Assembly: GCA_945861465.1 (NCBI GenBank)
Contig: CAMAVB010000016.1
Span: forward strand, 1 to 54,390
Length of the DNA stretch: 54,390 nt
Reading direction: 5' to 3'
Origin: Candidatus Kuenenia stuttgartensis
GTDB lineage: Bacteria > Planctomycetota > Planctomycetia > Planctomycetales > Planctomycetaceae
The position numbers and the translations under genes were made by a program. The notes beneath the pieces are model-generated. The model worked only from the letters and a program-made list of their open reading frames with translations. It was not told where the DNA came from and searched no databases. Shown in pieces: positions 36,106 to 45,681 of the stretch; the first letter of the stretch is position 1, and every line of letters begins with the position of its first letter.

Positions 36106-36864
36106 ATGACCACACCTCGACCACTCAGCCACTCTGACCTCCTCCAGCTCAAACGCTGGAACACGCCGACGATCTACAATGGCTGGGAACAGATCACCAA
36201 GCGTGATTTCTGCGCGGACGGTTTCAACCTGGAAGAGACTCGCGATTTTATGCCGCAGATGGGGCCGATGGTGGGCTACGCCGTGACAGTCGTGATTGAG
36301 CCGAGCAATGCCAGTCACCGCAAAACACTGCCCAATGCGACCTCAGAATATCGACGTTATCTCGGCAGTGTCGCCGGTCCAAAGATCGTTGTGATTCAGG
36401 ATCTCGACAAGCCGCGCGTGATCGGCTCTTTCTGGGGTGAAGTCAACGCCAACATCCACAAGGCACTGGGTTGCGTCGGTACGATCACCGATGGAGCAAT
36501 TCGCGACGTGGATGAAATGACGAACGCGGGTTTCAAATCCATCGCGCGCAGGTTGTGTGTCGGACATGCGGCTGTGCAGCCGGTTCGGTTCAACTGCGAC
36601 GTCGAAGTTTTTGGTAGCAAAGTGAGTCCCGGCGATCTCATCCATGCTGACAAGCACGGGTTCATGGTCATCACGCCGGACGAACAGCCTCAGTTGCTGG
36701 AAGCGGCAAAATTCATGGATACGAATGAATGCGAAACAGTCATCGCTGCGGCCCGCAATTCATCCGGGCTGACGACGGAAGAAATTCTGGAAAACCTGAG
36801 CGCTGCGTCGCGTGAGTTTCGAGAGAATGCCAGACAGAAATTTTCCCGTGGCGGCGAATGGTAG
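36106..36864 (+). CDS. RraA-like / HMG-CHA aldolase family protein (252 aa)
   Basis: The RraA fold is clear: TPTIYNGWEQITKR at the start, GPMVGYAVTVVI, the central GSFWGEVNANIHKALGCVGTITDGAIRDVDEM with the G-x(4)-A...G-x-V-T-D-G-x-x-R-D signature of this family, and VSPGDLIHADKHGFMVI. These proteins are either 4-hydroxy-4-methyl-2-oxoglutarate aldolases or RNase E regulators; the intact D-G-x-x-R-D favours the metal-dependent aldolase type. It is longer than RraA (about 160 residues) by a helical C-terminal extension. Paired with the PLP enzyme upstream, it suggests small catabolic metabolism, an inference. Confidence 0.85.
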   Translation: MTTPRPLSHSDLLQLKRWNTPTIYNGWEQITKRDFCADGFNLEETRDFMPQMGPMVGYAVTVVIEPSNASHRKTLPNATSEYRRYLGSVAGPKIVVIQDLDKPRVIGSFWGEVNANIHKALGCVGTITDGAIRDVDEMTNAGFKSIARRLCVGHAAVQPVRFNCDVEVFGSKVSPGDLIHADKHGFMVITPDEQPQLLEAAKFMDTNECETVIAAARNSSGLTTEEILENLSAASREFRENARQKFSRGGEW

Positions 36865-37381
36865 CGGCCGACGCTGACCCCCAATGCCAATCAGGGCTGT
36901 GCGAAGCTGAACGGGGTGGCCATCCCCATGCTGCCGGGCGCGAGTTGGGCTCATTTCCCACAATTGCCAGCCGAATCGGAGGGCTTGGAAGTCGTAGCCG
37001 CTCTGTCGCCAGCGACCAAAGATAGGAACATGTCCTGGTTGCGGCTGCCAACTTGCGTTTCTGTTTGCCGTTCTGGTTTCCAGACTCTGGCTCCAACTAC
37101 GCGAGGTCGGAGGGGGCCAGAATGTCATCAGTGCATGCCTACGCCGGTAGCTGCATTTGCCAGAAGGCGGACGATCTCAGCCACTGCGGTCGTGATCTCG
37201 GATCGGCTGTTGAAGGCGCTGCCGATCGGTCGAACCTGCGTTCCCATTTTTCGTCTTTTGGCTATCCGCTTGCCTATTCGTCCTGCGGGATGCAAGATAC
37301 GCGCGATGTGGAGCTTCAGACGATTTCTGGACTGCATGCATCCACGCTGGAGCGCAACATCATGCCTTCACCAGCGGGCAT

Positions 37382-37978
37382 GTGTTTCTCATCATGGAAT
37401 ATGTGGCGGCCATCGATTTGCCGACTGTCCTGCGCCGCATGACGACAGCCGCACGAATTCGCGTGGCGTGTGGATTGATCCGACAGCTGCTCGACGGCCT
37501 GGCTCATGCCCACGACCTTGGCGTGATTCATCGCGACATCAAACCCCGGAACATCCTTGTGTCACAGCAGGGCGGCGGTCTCCGTGCAAAGCTGGCGGAT
37601 TTCGGTTTGGCAAAATACTTTGCGGATGCCGGGCTCAGTCGCTTCAGCGGCGAGAACGAAATCAAAAATACGCTTTCCTACATGGCACCTGAGCAGATTG
37701 TAAGCAGCGGCTACGCCACACCAAAGGCCGACCTGTTTTCTGTGGCAGCGACCCTGTACACGTTGATCAGTGACGCTCAGATTTACGATTGCAGTGACAG
37801 TCGAATATCGATTGACACCATCCTTAGAAACGGTCCGACCCCCATTCAGCGGCATTTGCCCCAAGCCTCGTCAGAGCTGGTGCAGGTTTTGAATGGCGCT
37901 CTGGCTCATGATCCAAATGAGCGTTTTGGCAGTGCCGCTGAGATGCGTGAAGCGCTGACGCAGCTTTCGGGCAGCTGA
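37382..37978 (+). pseudogene. Serine/threonine protein kinase, N-lobe lost or frameshifted
   Basis: The C-lobe of a Hanks-type kinase is intact: hinge FLIMEYV, catalytic loop HRDIKPRN, DFGLAKYF, YMAPEQI and the APE-following D-L-F-S-V-A-A-T-L-Y helix. The N-lobe with the Gly-rich loop and ATP-binding Lys is missing from this frame. Upstream bases still encode kinase-like pieces in more than one frame: HAFTSGH just ahead of VFLIMEYV in the same frame, and RDVELQTISGLH about 37300-37335 in another. This looks like a decayed kinase with at least one frameshift rather than a short active enzyme. It ends 7 bp from the convergent surface protein gene. Confidence 0.75.
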
Positions 37979-37985
37979 TCGAGCT

Positions 37986-40430
37986 TTACATGATCTGCCC
38001 GGCGAGTGATGAGAATACGCCGTCAAGCAGGTTATGGTTTCCAAAGTGGCGATCGTTGACAATCGAACCGTTCACGACGGTGATCGTGGAATTCGATGGT
38101 GAGTACAACAGGTTGGGATTGAGGTATACGCTGCCGGACAGTTGGGCAATTTTGGTACCTCGTGCTGGACCGTTTTTGCCGCCGCTGTTCCTGTTCCATT
38201 CGTAAAGCGTGCCGCCCGGTGTGATGTAGAACCATGCGTTCGTGCGACTTTGGAACCAACGCTCGTTGAGAGCACCAAAATTGTATGAATCATTCGTTAC
38301 GGATTTGAAACCATACTGCGTCTGCAGTGTGGCCAGCGTTGGTTGTAGATTGACCGGCGAAGGAGATACTTGTATCCAGCCGGGTTGCTGCACCTCGCGA
38401 ATCGTATATTTGCCCGGCAGGAGGCCATCGAATAAATACCAGCCGCGTTCCTGTTCTGGTTCGATGGTCAAACTGTGATTGAGATCACGGTCTGCGGACA
38501 CCGACGTTGCCACGACGTAGCCACGATCATTGAGCAATTCAAATGTCCAGCCATTCAACCAGGGCTCATTCGCAAACAGATACGCGGACACTGCTTGTGG
38601 TTCTGTTCCCGCAATACCCGGGATGCTGGCAGTCCGCGTCGCGCCGTCGCTGGTTTTATAGCGTCCAACACGAGTGGCAGAATTGAGAATATACGACACC
38701 TGAGTCCGGCTGCCAGTCACCGAGTCCTCGACCCAAACCAGGTATCCTGGGTTTTCGAGTGTCGTTGTCGGGTCCTGCAGGATCGGCACGCCGGGATCAT
38801 ACACTGTCGTGTTTCGCACGCCGTCCGGATTGAGATCGTGCCACTTACGACCACTGATGGCAGCTGGTTGGTAATTCCCGAAATCTCCGCCTTGCACAAC
38901 CGAGCCTTCTGCCACATCGAGAACAGGGTTCTGCGCTGCCCAGATCAAAACCGGATCGTTGTAATACGACATGCCCAGCGAAGCGACCAGGGTGCCTTGA
39001 ACCAGCACGCTCGTGGAAGCTGTCGCTCCGTTCCATTCGTAAAGATCACCGGTTGGAGTCACGTAGTACCATTGCGCTCCTTGCGATCCCAGCCAGCGTT
39101 CGCCTCGACCACCAAAGTTTTCATGGTAATTGCCAGTGAATTTCAGCCCCAATGAACTGTCGAGGGAATACGCGGTTCCGGCCAGCGGTGAAGTGGATGA
39201 TGCACTTTGAGCCCATCCACTCACAGGCACTTCTCGAATAGTGAATGCGCCGACCCCGACATGTTCGAACCGATACCAACCGCGTTCGGTTTCTTCCTGA
39301 ATCATGCCGTCGCTGTTTCGATCGATGTCTCTCGATGTGGTTGCCGCGACCACAGTGCCGGCAGAATTAACAAGTTCGAAAGTAAACCCATTCAGCCATG
39401 GCTCCGCCGACGCTGCGCCATTCGAAATCAAAGTGGATGGTGTGTACCAGACACGCTGGTCGAAAGATTCGAGGGTTTGACCCGTGAGACTTCGAGCCTG
39501 GCCGTCCCACTTCACCAGTTTTCCCGAGGGTCGAAGAAAGTACCACGAATTGTTGGTCTGCGAACGATACCAGTACTCCTGTCCACCGAAGGCGTTGTAG
39601 AAATTCTTCCCTTGACTGAATTCCAGGTTGAGATTCGCCACGGCGGTCGGAAGCTGAATACCGTCAGCATTGCGATCCAGAAATTTGCGACCTTCGACGA
39701 TCGATGGCAGCACAGGTTCTTCGTAGGTGATTTCCAGCGTCGGTCGCAGCACCGCATTTGCCGAATCGCGACTGTCGAAGGCTTTTACGTTTTCGGCAAC
39801 TTCGCTGCCATGTATCAGCCATCCATGATTCAGCCCCGAATCATCCAGCCATTCCTGCACATCACCGATCAAGCCGCCGCCAATCCACTCATAGATGCCA
39901 GGCGAATCAACGGAAACGGACGCCGAACTGCCCGAAAAATCACCACCTGCATTGGACCATGCTGTGCCGTCGAACATGGAAAACAACCATGTCGCGTCAA
40001 ATTGCTGGGCTGAGGCTCCATCAAACTCATTGCCCGGAGCGTTTGATCCGGCTTCGCCCCACGCCTTCAACAACTTATGCACACTGACGCCGGCCGAACC
40101 CCCAGTGGACTCGGCCAGATTCAAGCTCAACACCACGTCCAGGATGGTGGAACCAACGGGAATTCCGGCAGATGCGATGTCAAAGGACACCAGACCACGT
40201 CGGGCCGCCGCGTTTCCTGTCGCGCCGCCTGCAACAATATACTGACCTGCGCCATTTGAAACATCGCCCGGCAAGACATCGTAGATCGTGTTATCATGCT
40301 CGGCACCCAGTTGCACTGTCACGGCGCTCAACAGGGAACGTTGCTCAAGAAACTCCGTGGCTTCCAGCCGGATTGCACGAGTCGCGGAGCTTCGCCGACA
40401 GTTTCGCTGCTTGAGTTTGGCGAACCACAT
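37986..40430 (-). CDS. Surface protein with LEPR-XLL-like motif, DNRLRE-like domain and SdrB-like repeats (814 aa)
   Basis: The N-terminus has a basic stretch then LEATEFLEQRSLLSA, close to the planctomycete LEPR-XLL motif that marks secreted or surface proteins. A DNRLRE-like beta domain follows, recognisable by SFDIASAGIPVGSTILDVVLSL and the W-L-x-D-x-S-x-N-H-G-W-L-I-H-G segment. The rest alternates SdrD-B-like modules (EPWLNGFTFELVN...ERGWY...YTIREV; two clear copies) with three copies of a W/Y-rich module (GG..ERW..S...WYYITP.G.LYEWN). I chose ATG 40430, preceded by AGGTG; the frame is open to 40538. Probably an adhesive or matrix protein. Numbered from 40538 the W-rich modules are at 312-346, 470-504 and 750-783. 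Confidence 0.82.
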   Translation of the reverse strand: MWFAKLKQRNCRRSSATRAIRLEATEFLEQRSLLSAVTVQLGAEHDNTIYDVLPGDVSNGAGQYIVAGGATGNAAARRGLVSFDIASAGIPVGSTILDVVLSLNLAESTGGSAGVSVHKLLKAWGEAGSNAPGNEFDGASAQQFDATWLFSMFDGTAWSNAGGDFSGSSASVSVDSPGIYEWIGGGLIGDVQEWLDDSGLNHGWLIHGSEVAENVKAFDSRDSANAVLRPTLEITYEEPVLPSIVEGRKFLDRNADGIQLPTAVANLNLEFSQGKNFYNAFGGQEYWYRSQTNNSWYFLRPSGKLVKWDGQARSLTGQTLESFDQRVWYTPSTLISNGAASAEPWLNGFTFELVNSAGTVVAATTSRDIDRNSDGMIQEETERGWYRFEHVGVGAFTIREVPVSGWAQSASSTSPLAGTAYSLDSSLGLKFTGNYHENFGGRGERWLGSQGAQWYYVTPTGDLYEWNGATASTSVLVQGTLVASLGMSYYNDPVLIWAAQNPVLDVAEGSVVQGGDFGNYQPAAISGRKWHDLNPDGVRNTTVYDPGVPILQDPTTTLENPGYLVWVEDSVTGSRTQVSYILNSATRVGRYKTSDGATRTASIPGIAGTEPQAVSAYLFANEPWLNGWTFELLNDRGYVVATSVSADRDLNHSLTIEPEQERGWYLFDGLLPGKYTIREVQQPGWIQVSPSPVNLQPTLATLQTQYGFKSVTNDSYNFGALNERWFQSRTNAWFYITPGGTLYEWNRNSGGKNGPARGTKIAQLSGSVYLNPNLLYSPSNSTITVVNGSIVNDRHFGNHNLLDGVFSSLAGQIM

Positions 40431-41182
40431 TGTCACACCTGCTCCTTCGACCATTCCTGCTGCAACCTGTTCGTGCTGGATATTTGCTCCGCACGGCTGT
40501 AATGAAACTTTTGCGATCTGGATCGTAACCCGAAGCATCAGCGCGGGATCCAGAGCACCTTCCCTCGCTGTCGCGCCGGGTGGATATCACTTTCAACTAT
40601 TTGATTAGGGCATACCCGTTGAATTCTCGCGGTTCTGCGGCCAAAATCAATCTTCTTCCAGAAAAAGCCAGCCCGTGTTACCAGATACGCTGAGAGACCG
40701 CAAAAAACGAGAACAATTTACGACGGTTGTATGGACGCACGACCAAACGGATTCCAACGACTTTTCGAAGATCGTGTTGAAACGCTCAAATTCAGCATGG
40801 CAGCAAAGCCTCCGGCACCGAGATTTTCTACCGTTCTGGAACACGGCGAGCAATTCCAGGTCCCCCGCAGCACGGCGGTTCTGATGCGAAATTCGAAATT
40901 TCATCCGGGCACAAGCGACGCACGGCGCAGCAGACGTCGAGACCTGAGTTTAGCCTTGCAGCGGGCCGTTGCAAATATTCGGTCGGAATCCGTGTCACGT
41001 GCCAATTTTGCAAGAACCAAAGCGGAAGTTATACTGGGCGCGGTGGGAACTGATGTATTTCTTTGGCGAGCAGTGGATGTCAATCCCCTGATTGACCGCG
41101 TGGACACAGCAAAAATCAGGAGACTCACGTCCCCCTTTCGCCGAACGCAGCCTCAGTCCAACCCGCGGGGAGTATCGCGACG
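40431..41182. other. Gene-free gap
   Basis: About 750 bp with no convincing coding sequence on either strand; a 171-codon plus-strand frame overlapping the next gene has no recognisable content. No strong palindromic repeat or terminator was noted. Confidence 0.5.
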
Positions 41183-41620
41183 ATGCCAATCAACTATGAA
41201 TACTCGGTCGAAGTCAACTGCAGTCCGGGACAGGCGTTTGCCTTGATCGATGATTTGGCCAGGACTCCGCAGTGGTTGAGTGTGTGCGTGTCGCTTGAGA
41301 AACTGAGTCCGGGACCAAACTCAGTCGGTGACAAGCTCAGGTACACATTCAAGCAGGGGAAGCGATCGGAAGTCATGGACGGCGAAATAACGGCGAGGAT
41401 TCCCGTCGAAAAACTGACTTACCAATTCGACGACAAGATGTTTCAAGTCGTGATCGACTTCAATATCGTGCCGACATCCGCGGGAGCGAATATGACTCAT
41501 CTGATCACGATCACGGCGAAGACGTTCGCCGGAAAGCTGATGTCGCCGCTGATTCGACTTGGCGTTCCAAAACAAACAAAGGATGCTATGCATGCGTTGA
41601 AAGCGATCCTCGATTCATGA
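41183..41620 (+). CDS. SRPBCC family (polyketide cyclase/START-like) protein (145 aa)
   Basis: A single SRPBCC domain: the opening YEYSVEVNCSPGQAFALIDDLARTPQWLS matches the helix-grip fold with its conserved P-x-x-A-F/V-x-x-I-x-D and W. It has no signal peptide. These proteins bind hydrophobic ligands; the specific one is unknown. Its TGA stop overlaps the ATG of the nitroreductase gene (41617-41620), so the two are translationally coupled. Confidence 0.85.
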   Translation: MPINYEYSVEVNCSPGQAFALIDDLARTPQWLSVCVSLEKLSPGPNSVGDKLRYTFKQGKRSEVMDGEITARIPVEKLTYQFDDKMFQVVIDFNIVPTSAGANMTHLITITAKTFAGKLMSPLIRLGVPKQTKDAMHALKAILDS

Positions 41621-42285
41621 CAAAACCGGATTTTCGCCCATATTCTGAGTTCACACGGCTCTGTCCTGATGAAATGCTGTCTCGGGCAAAGGCTCTGGCT
41701 GTTCACATGGCGACTCGACGCACAGTCCGCGAGTTTTCCCGTGAGCCAGTGGACCCGGCAATCGTCAATCACTGTCTGCAGGTGGCGTTAACGGCACCGA
41801 GCGGAGCAAATCAGCAGCCGTGGACGTTTGTGGTTGTGGACGATCGAGCCGTCCGGCGACAACTTCGGGAAGCGGCAGAAGCAGAAGAACGGGAATTCTA
41901 TAATGGCCGGGCTCCGGATGAATGGCTGGACGCAGTTGCTCCGTTCGGGACCGATGCTTCAAAGCCTTTTCTGGAAACCGCGCCTGTGGTGATCTGCATC
42001 TTTGCCCAAACATGGAAGTCGTTACCTGATGGAAATCGGGGTAAGAACTACTACGTCTCCGAGTCTGTCGGCATCGCGACAGGGTTGCTGATCGCCGCCT
42101 TGCATCATGCGGGTCTTGCCGCGCTGACTCACACACCCAGCCCGATGAAGTTCCTGAACTCAATTCTCGCCAGACCGGACAACGAACGCCCATTTCTAAT
42201 ACTCGTGGCTGGCTTTCCGGCAGATGACTGCCTGGTTCCCGTGATCACCAAACGCAGCATGGATGAGGCCGTCATCCATGTCTGA
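41617..42285 (+). CDS. Nitroreductase family flavoprotein, iodotyrosine deiodinase-like (222 aa)
   Basis: An FMN-binding nitroreductase fold whose motifs match the iodotyrosine deiodinase subgroup: RRTVREFSREPV for flavin phosphate contacts, APSGANQQPWTFVVV, an acidic lid-like stretch EAEEREFYNGRAPDEWLD that in IYD contributes the substrate-zwitterion contacts (E, Y, K), and ESVGIATGLLIAALHHAGLAALTHTPSP. The family reductively removes halogens from halotyrosines; bacterial members are known but roles are unclear. Positions of all segments agree with a full-length protein. It overlaps both neighbours, in a three-gene operon with the SRPBCC protein and the APH/P-loop kinase. Confidence 0.85.
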   Translation: MTKPDFRPYSEFTRLCPDEMLSRAKALAVHMATRRTVREFSREPVDPAIVNHCLQVALTAPSGANQQPWTFVVVDDRAVRRQLREAAEAEEREFYNGRAPDEWLDAVAPFGTDASKPFLETAPVVICIFAQTWKSLPDGNRGKNYYVSESVGIATGLLIAALHHAGLAALTHTPSPMKFLNSILARPDNERPFLILVAGFPADDCLVPVITKRSMDEAVIHV

Positions 42286-43918
42286 CTCGGAGAATTCCGC
42301 AACTTCCTGTGCAGCGTCTGAAGACTCCTTCGAAAAGATCGTGCAAGCTTTGTCCCATGCGCGCGCGTTTCCGGTTTCTGTGGGTGAGGTGACTGTGCGT
42401 CAAACGCACATCTCGGTGGTGTTTCTGGGTGGCGAGCAGGTTTACAAAGTCAAGAAGCCTGTGAAGCTTCCGTTTCTTGATTTTTCGACGGTCGAATTGC
42501 GTCATCACTTCTGTGAGGAGGAAGTGCGGATTAATCGACCGTGGGCTCCGGACGTTTATCTGGGGGTCGTGCCGATCACAAGCGACTCCGGCGGCATGCG
42601 GTTCGAGGGAAATGGACCGGTGATTGACTGGGCGGTCAAGATGCGACGGCTTCCGGAGTCGGCAACGCTGCGGTCGCGCCTGCAGGACGGATTGCTCGAA
42701 CTGTGTGACCTCGATCGAGTGGCACGACGCATTGCTTCCGTTCACCAGCAGGCAAGTCGCCCTGGTGCAAATCAAGCATCAAAAGCCAACGGCGAGTTTC
42801 GTCGTCAATGGACCGAGAACTGGGTGTTTGCGAATACACTGAACGAGGATGTCATTGAGCCTCTGGTCCAGAAACGCTTACAGACTCTGGCCATCGAGTG
42901 GATCCAGCGTCACGAGGCGACGTTGGTTCAGCGGGCCGAGGCTGACAGGATTCGAGATGTGCATGGCGACTTACGGCTTGAGCACGTCTTTCTGTTTCCA
43001 GATCGCGCGATTCCGAACGACATTGTTGTGCTCGACGGAATTGAATTCAGTCCGAGTTTGCGGCGGATTGACGTCGCTGCGGACATGGCATTTCTGGTGA
43101 TGGAATTGAGTTTTGTCGGTCGCCGCGATTTGGCAGGAAGGCTGGCTGATGTCTACTTCTCCGAAACAAACGATATCACCGGCTGCGATGTATTGCCATT
43201 ATTCAACGTCTATCGTTCAGCAGTCCGAGCCAAGGTTGCCGCGATTCTGAGTACTGAATCGGAGATTTCAAAGCCCGACCGTGACAAAGCACTGGCTCGG
43301 TCGCGTGCACACTGGCTGTGGTGTTTGTCGGAAATGGAGGAACCTGATCGACGGCCGGCACTGGTCCTTGTGTCGGGACTGCCTGGGAGCGGAAAATCAA
43401 CATTGTCACGCATGTTGGCCGATACCTCTCATTTTGAGGTTCTTCGCTCAGACGTTGTTCGCAAAGAGATCTTCACAACCGCGGACGCAACCGGCAATTC
43501 CGCTTCGATTTATTCCGCCGATCAAACGCAGCGAATCTACGACGAGTGCTGGTCCCGCGCGCGCAGACGATTGCTGGCAGGTGCCCGAGTCATTGTCGAT
43601 GCGACTTTCCAGCTCGAGTCGAATCGACAAAAGTTCCTGCAGCTGGCGATCGACTGCGGTGTGCGATCCGTCTGGCTCGAATGCACAGCACCGGCTGACA
43701 CCGTCCAGCGACGCCTGGCGGAGCGGCGGGGCGATGCTTCCGATGCAAATTGGTCAGTTTACGAGATCGTGCGGAAGCAATGGGAACCCCCATCGGAATT
43801 CACCGAGCGATTTCATGAGGTCATCGCAACGGACGAAGGGGCCGGCTCCGCGTTGACGATCGCCTGCTCCAAATTGCGACCGTTGGGATTGACAGGTATT
43901 GCAGAGACCACTCTTTAG
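42278..43918 (+). CDS. APH-like phosphotransferase fused to AAA_33-type P-loop kinase (546 aa)
   Basis: The N-terminal half resembles aminoglycoside phosphotransferase/kinase folds: VFLGGEQVYKVKKPVKL for the ATP lysine strand, catalytic HGDLRLEHVFL (229-239) and metal-binding VLDGIEF (251-257). The C-terminal half is a zeta-toxin/AAA_33 kinase with P-loop GLPGSGKST (367-375), LRSDVVRKE and RVIVDATF. This two-domain architecture is widespread in bacteria and annotated only as an APH/ATP-binding protein; the substrate is unknown. I start it at ATG 42278, inside the 3' end of the nitroreductase gene; an ATG at 42263 is possible. Confidence 0.87.
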   Translation: MSDSENSATSCAASEDSFEKIVQALSHARAFPVSVGEVTVRQTHISVVFLGGEQVYKVKKPVKLPFLDFSTVELRHHFCEEEVRINRPWAPDVYLGVVPITSDSGGMRFEGNGPVIDWAVKMRRLPESATLRSRLQDGLLELCDLDRVARRIASVHQQASRPGANQASKANGEFRRQWTENWVFANTLNEDVIEPLVQKRLQTLAIEWIQRHEATLVQRAEADRIRDVHGDLRLEHVFLFPDRAIPNDIVVLDGIEFSPSLRRIDVAADMAFLVMELSFVGRRDLAGRLADVYFSETNDITGCDVLPLFNVYRSAVRAKVAAILSTESEISKPDRDKALARSRAHWLWCLSEMEEPDRRPALVLVSGLPGSGKSTLSRMLADTSHFEVLRSDVVRKEIFTTADATGNSASIYSADQTQRIYDECWSRARRRLLAGARVIVDATFQLESNRQKFLQLAIDCGVRSVWLECTAPADTVQRRLAERRGDASDANWSVYEIVRKQWEPPSEFTERFHEVIATDEGAGSALTIACSKLRPLGLTGIAETTL

Positions 43919-43923
43919 CGGTT

Positions 43924-44061
43924 CTAAGGACTAAACCAGAAATAAGTGGGGCACGATTCCATCGTGCCGCGATTCCATCGTGCCGCGATTCCATCGTGCC
44001 GGGCACGTTACAAACGTGCCCCACGTCCGGAAGACGACAGTTATTTCTGCGCCGGTTCTAA
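43924..44061. repeat. AATAAGTGGGGCACG palindromic element, copy 1
   Basis: A palindrome bounded by AGAAATAA...TTATTTCT with outer ends related to TTAGGACT. The left arm GGGGCACGATTCCATCGTGCC is extended by two more 16-bp units (GCGATTCCATCGTGCC), and the right arm is GGCACGTTACAAACGTGCCC. A shorter copy with one unit lies at 52565-52669. It fills the convergent gap between the APH/P-loop gene and the ornithine cyclodeaminase-like gene. Confidence 0.88.
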
Positions 44062-45080
44062 GCCAGCTGAAATGATTGTCCGATTCCGCGACTCACTGCG
44101 GCATGATATGCGAGATGCGCGACGGCGATGTCGCAGATGGCCATCCCGATCGGAATCGCGATGATCCGCTCGGATTCTGAATCGCGACCGCGCTTCTTTC
44201 CCGCGACGATTTCACCGATTGTGGCATAAATGCTCGGCATCCCGCCGGGGAATTCCGGATCCGGTTGACCGTCCTCGGTCTTGCGATCACGACTGATTCG
44301 TTCGAAATACTCGGCAAGGGCGACGTCATCGACGACGAACTTATTTGCCTGATGGAGAGCCTCCGGGGTGTAGGCACAGCCTCCTTCGATGCCCACACCG
44401 AACGCTCCCGGTTTGAACCATTCGGGACGGATAATCTGTTCGTCCCCGTTGGTGCATGTGGAGATCACATCAGCACCATCGATACACGACTGGTTGTCCG
44501 CACACAGGACAATTTCACCTTTGAACCAGGCAGCAGCTTGTTCTCTGAGCGTGGCCATCGCCTCATCGCGAACGTCGCGAAGACGGATCTCCCGAATCGT
44601 CGGAATCTCCGTCGTCAGGAAACGCAGATGCATAGTCCCTTCAAATCCACAGCCAACCAGCGCGAGAGTTTCGGCAGAAGTGCGGGCACATCGCCTGGCC
44701 GCAATCGCACTCACGGCAGCCGTGCGGAGGCCGGTTAGATAGCTGCAATCCATGATGGCCAGAGGAATGCCGGTCGCCGTATCATTGTAAACCTGCAGTC
44801 CAGTGACGTTGGGCAAGCCTTGTTGATGATTTCTGGCAAATCCGGCCACCCACTTGAGACCGCAGGCACCCAGCTTGTGCAAATAAGCAGGCATTGCGTG
44901 AATGAAGTTTGCAGGATCCGTGCCGGTGGGATGCACGCCGATTTTGGGATGCATCTCGTAGGTCCCGGCCGCATGCTCAAGCATGGCCTCTTCGACCACT
45001 GAGACCACGTCGCCGGGCGTCAACATCAGTCCGACTATGTCTTTCCGTGAAAGCAGCAGCACGTCAATCGATTTCATCAT
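44058..45080 (-). CDS. Ornithine cyclodeaminase/mu-crystallin family protein (340 aa)
   Basis: A Rossmann-type NAD(P) enzyme of the ornithine cyclodeaminase family. ALVGCGFEGTMHLRFL is the dinucleotide-binding loop; upstream the substrate-domain motif MPAYL...CGLKWVAGFARNH has the conserved K; TGLRTAAVSAIAAR matches the family R-T-x-A motif; and ADVISTCTNG with EWFKPGAFGVGIEG are typical. Members cyclise ornithine to proline or reduce ketimines and N-alkyl amino acids. Substrate cannot be assigned. The start allows ATG 45080 or 45077. The gene is alone on its strand. Confidence 0.9.
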   Translation of the reverse strand: MMKSIDVLLLSRKDIVGLMLTPGDVVSVVEEAMLEHAAGTYEMHPKIGVHPTGTDPANFIHAMPAYLHKLGACGLKWVAGFARNHQQGLPNVTGLQVYNDTATGIPLAIMDCSYLTGLRTAAVSAIAARRCARTSAETLALVGCGFEGTMHLRFLTTEIPTIREIRLRDVRDEAMATLREQAAAWFKGEIVLCADNQSCIDGADVISTCTNGDEQIIRPEWFKPGAFGVGIEGGCAYTPEALHQANKFVVDDVALAEYFERISRDRKTEDGQPDPEFPGGMPSIYATIGEIVAGKKRGRDSESERIIAIPIGMAICDIAVAHLAYHAAVSRGIGQSFQLA

Positions 45081-45487
45081 TTAACTCCGGTTTTCTTTCC
45101 AGAACATGATCCAATGACTCCGAGCCCTGCTTGTCAGGAACGAACTGGCACGACCAATAGCGAGACAAACCGCACACACTGTGACAAATCTGCACACCTA
45201 CCGATCGGAAGCGGTTCGTCTCGTCCTTGGAGGGCGCTGGCTTAGGACTACGCAATTCTGATGCCCCAGCGTTCTTCGGTCCCCGCCTTCTCCAATTTGC
45301 AGCTTATTGATCAGGGCGAATGCGCCAGAACATGTCAACCATGCAGAATTTGGTTCGAAGTCGCGGTAAGTCTTGTATTCAGTTGTTCGGATTGGCACAA
45401 GGTGTGCCCGTGGATAGTTCGACTGTTTAATTTTCGACTCCAACGGCCTCGGGGACCTTCGTTTTAGTCTTCAATGTCGGCATATTC

Positions 45488-45557
45488 GTTTAACGGCGAG
45501 CCGCAGGCGTAGGCGTAGGCGAAGCGTGGCAGCGACGCCTGCGGCTTGCCGTTATAC
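45488..45557. repeat. GTTTAAC-bounded palindrome, copy 2
   Basis: GTTTAACGGCGAGCCGCAGG at the left and CCTGCGGCTTGCCGTTATAC at the right, with a GTAGGC duplication near the loop. It lies in the 600-bp gap between the divergent cyclodeaminase-like and stress-protein genes; no gene is seen in that gap. Confidence 0.85.
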
Positions 45558-45681
45558 GATTAAGACCACATTCCCCAAGCTGGATGGGGTGTTCGCTGAG
45601 AAAGTCAAACAGTCTAAATAATAATCCGCAGTTGTGGGACAATTGACAGAGTGCTTATAGTCATGAGAGAGGAGACACCCA

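Noticed and set aside
40731-41246. 171-codon plus-strand frame
   Set aside because: No recognisable motif, Arg/Ser-rich composition and overlap with the well supported SRPBCC gene; judged a chance frame.
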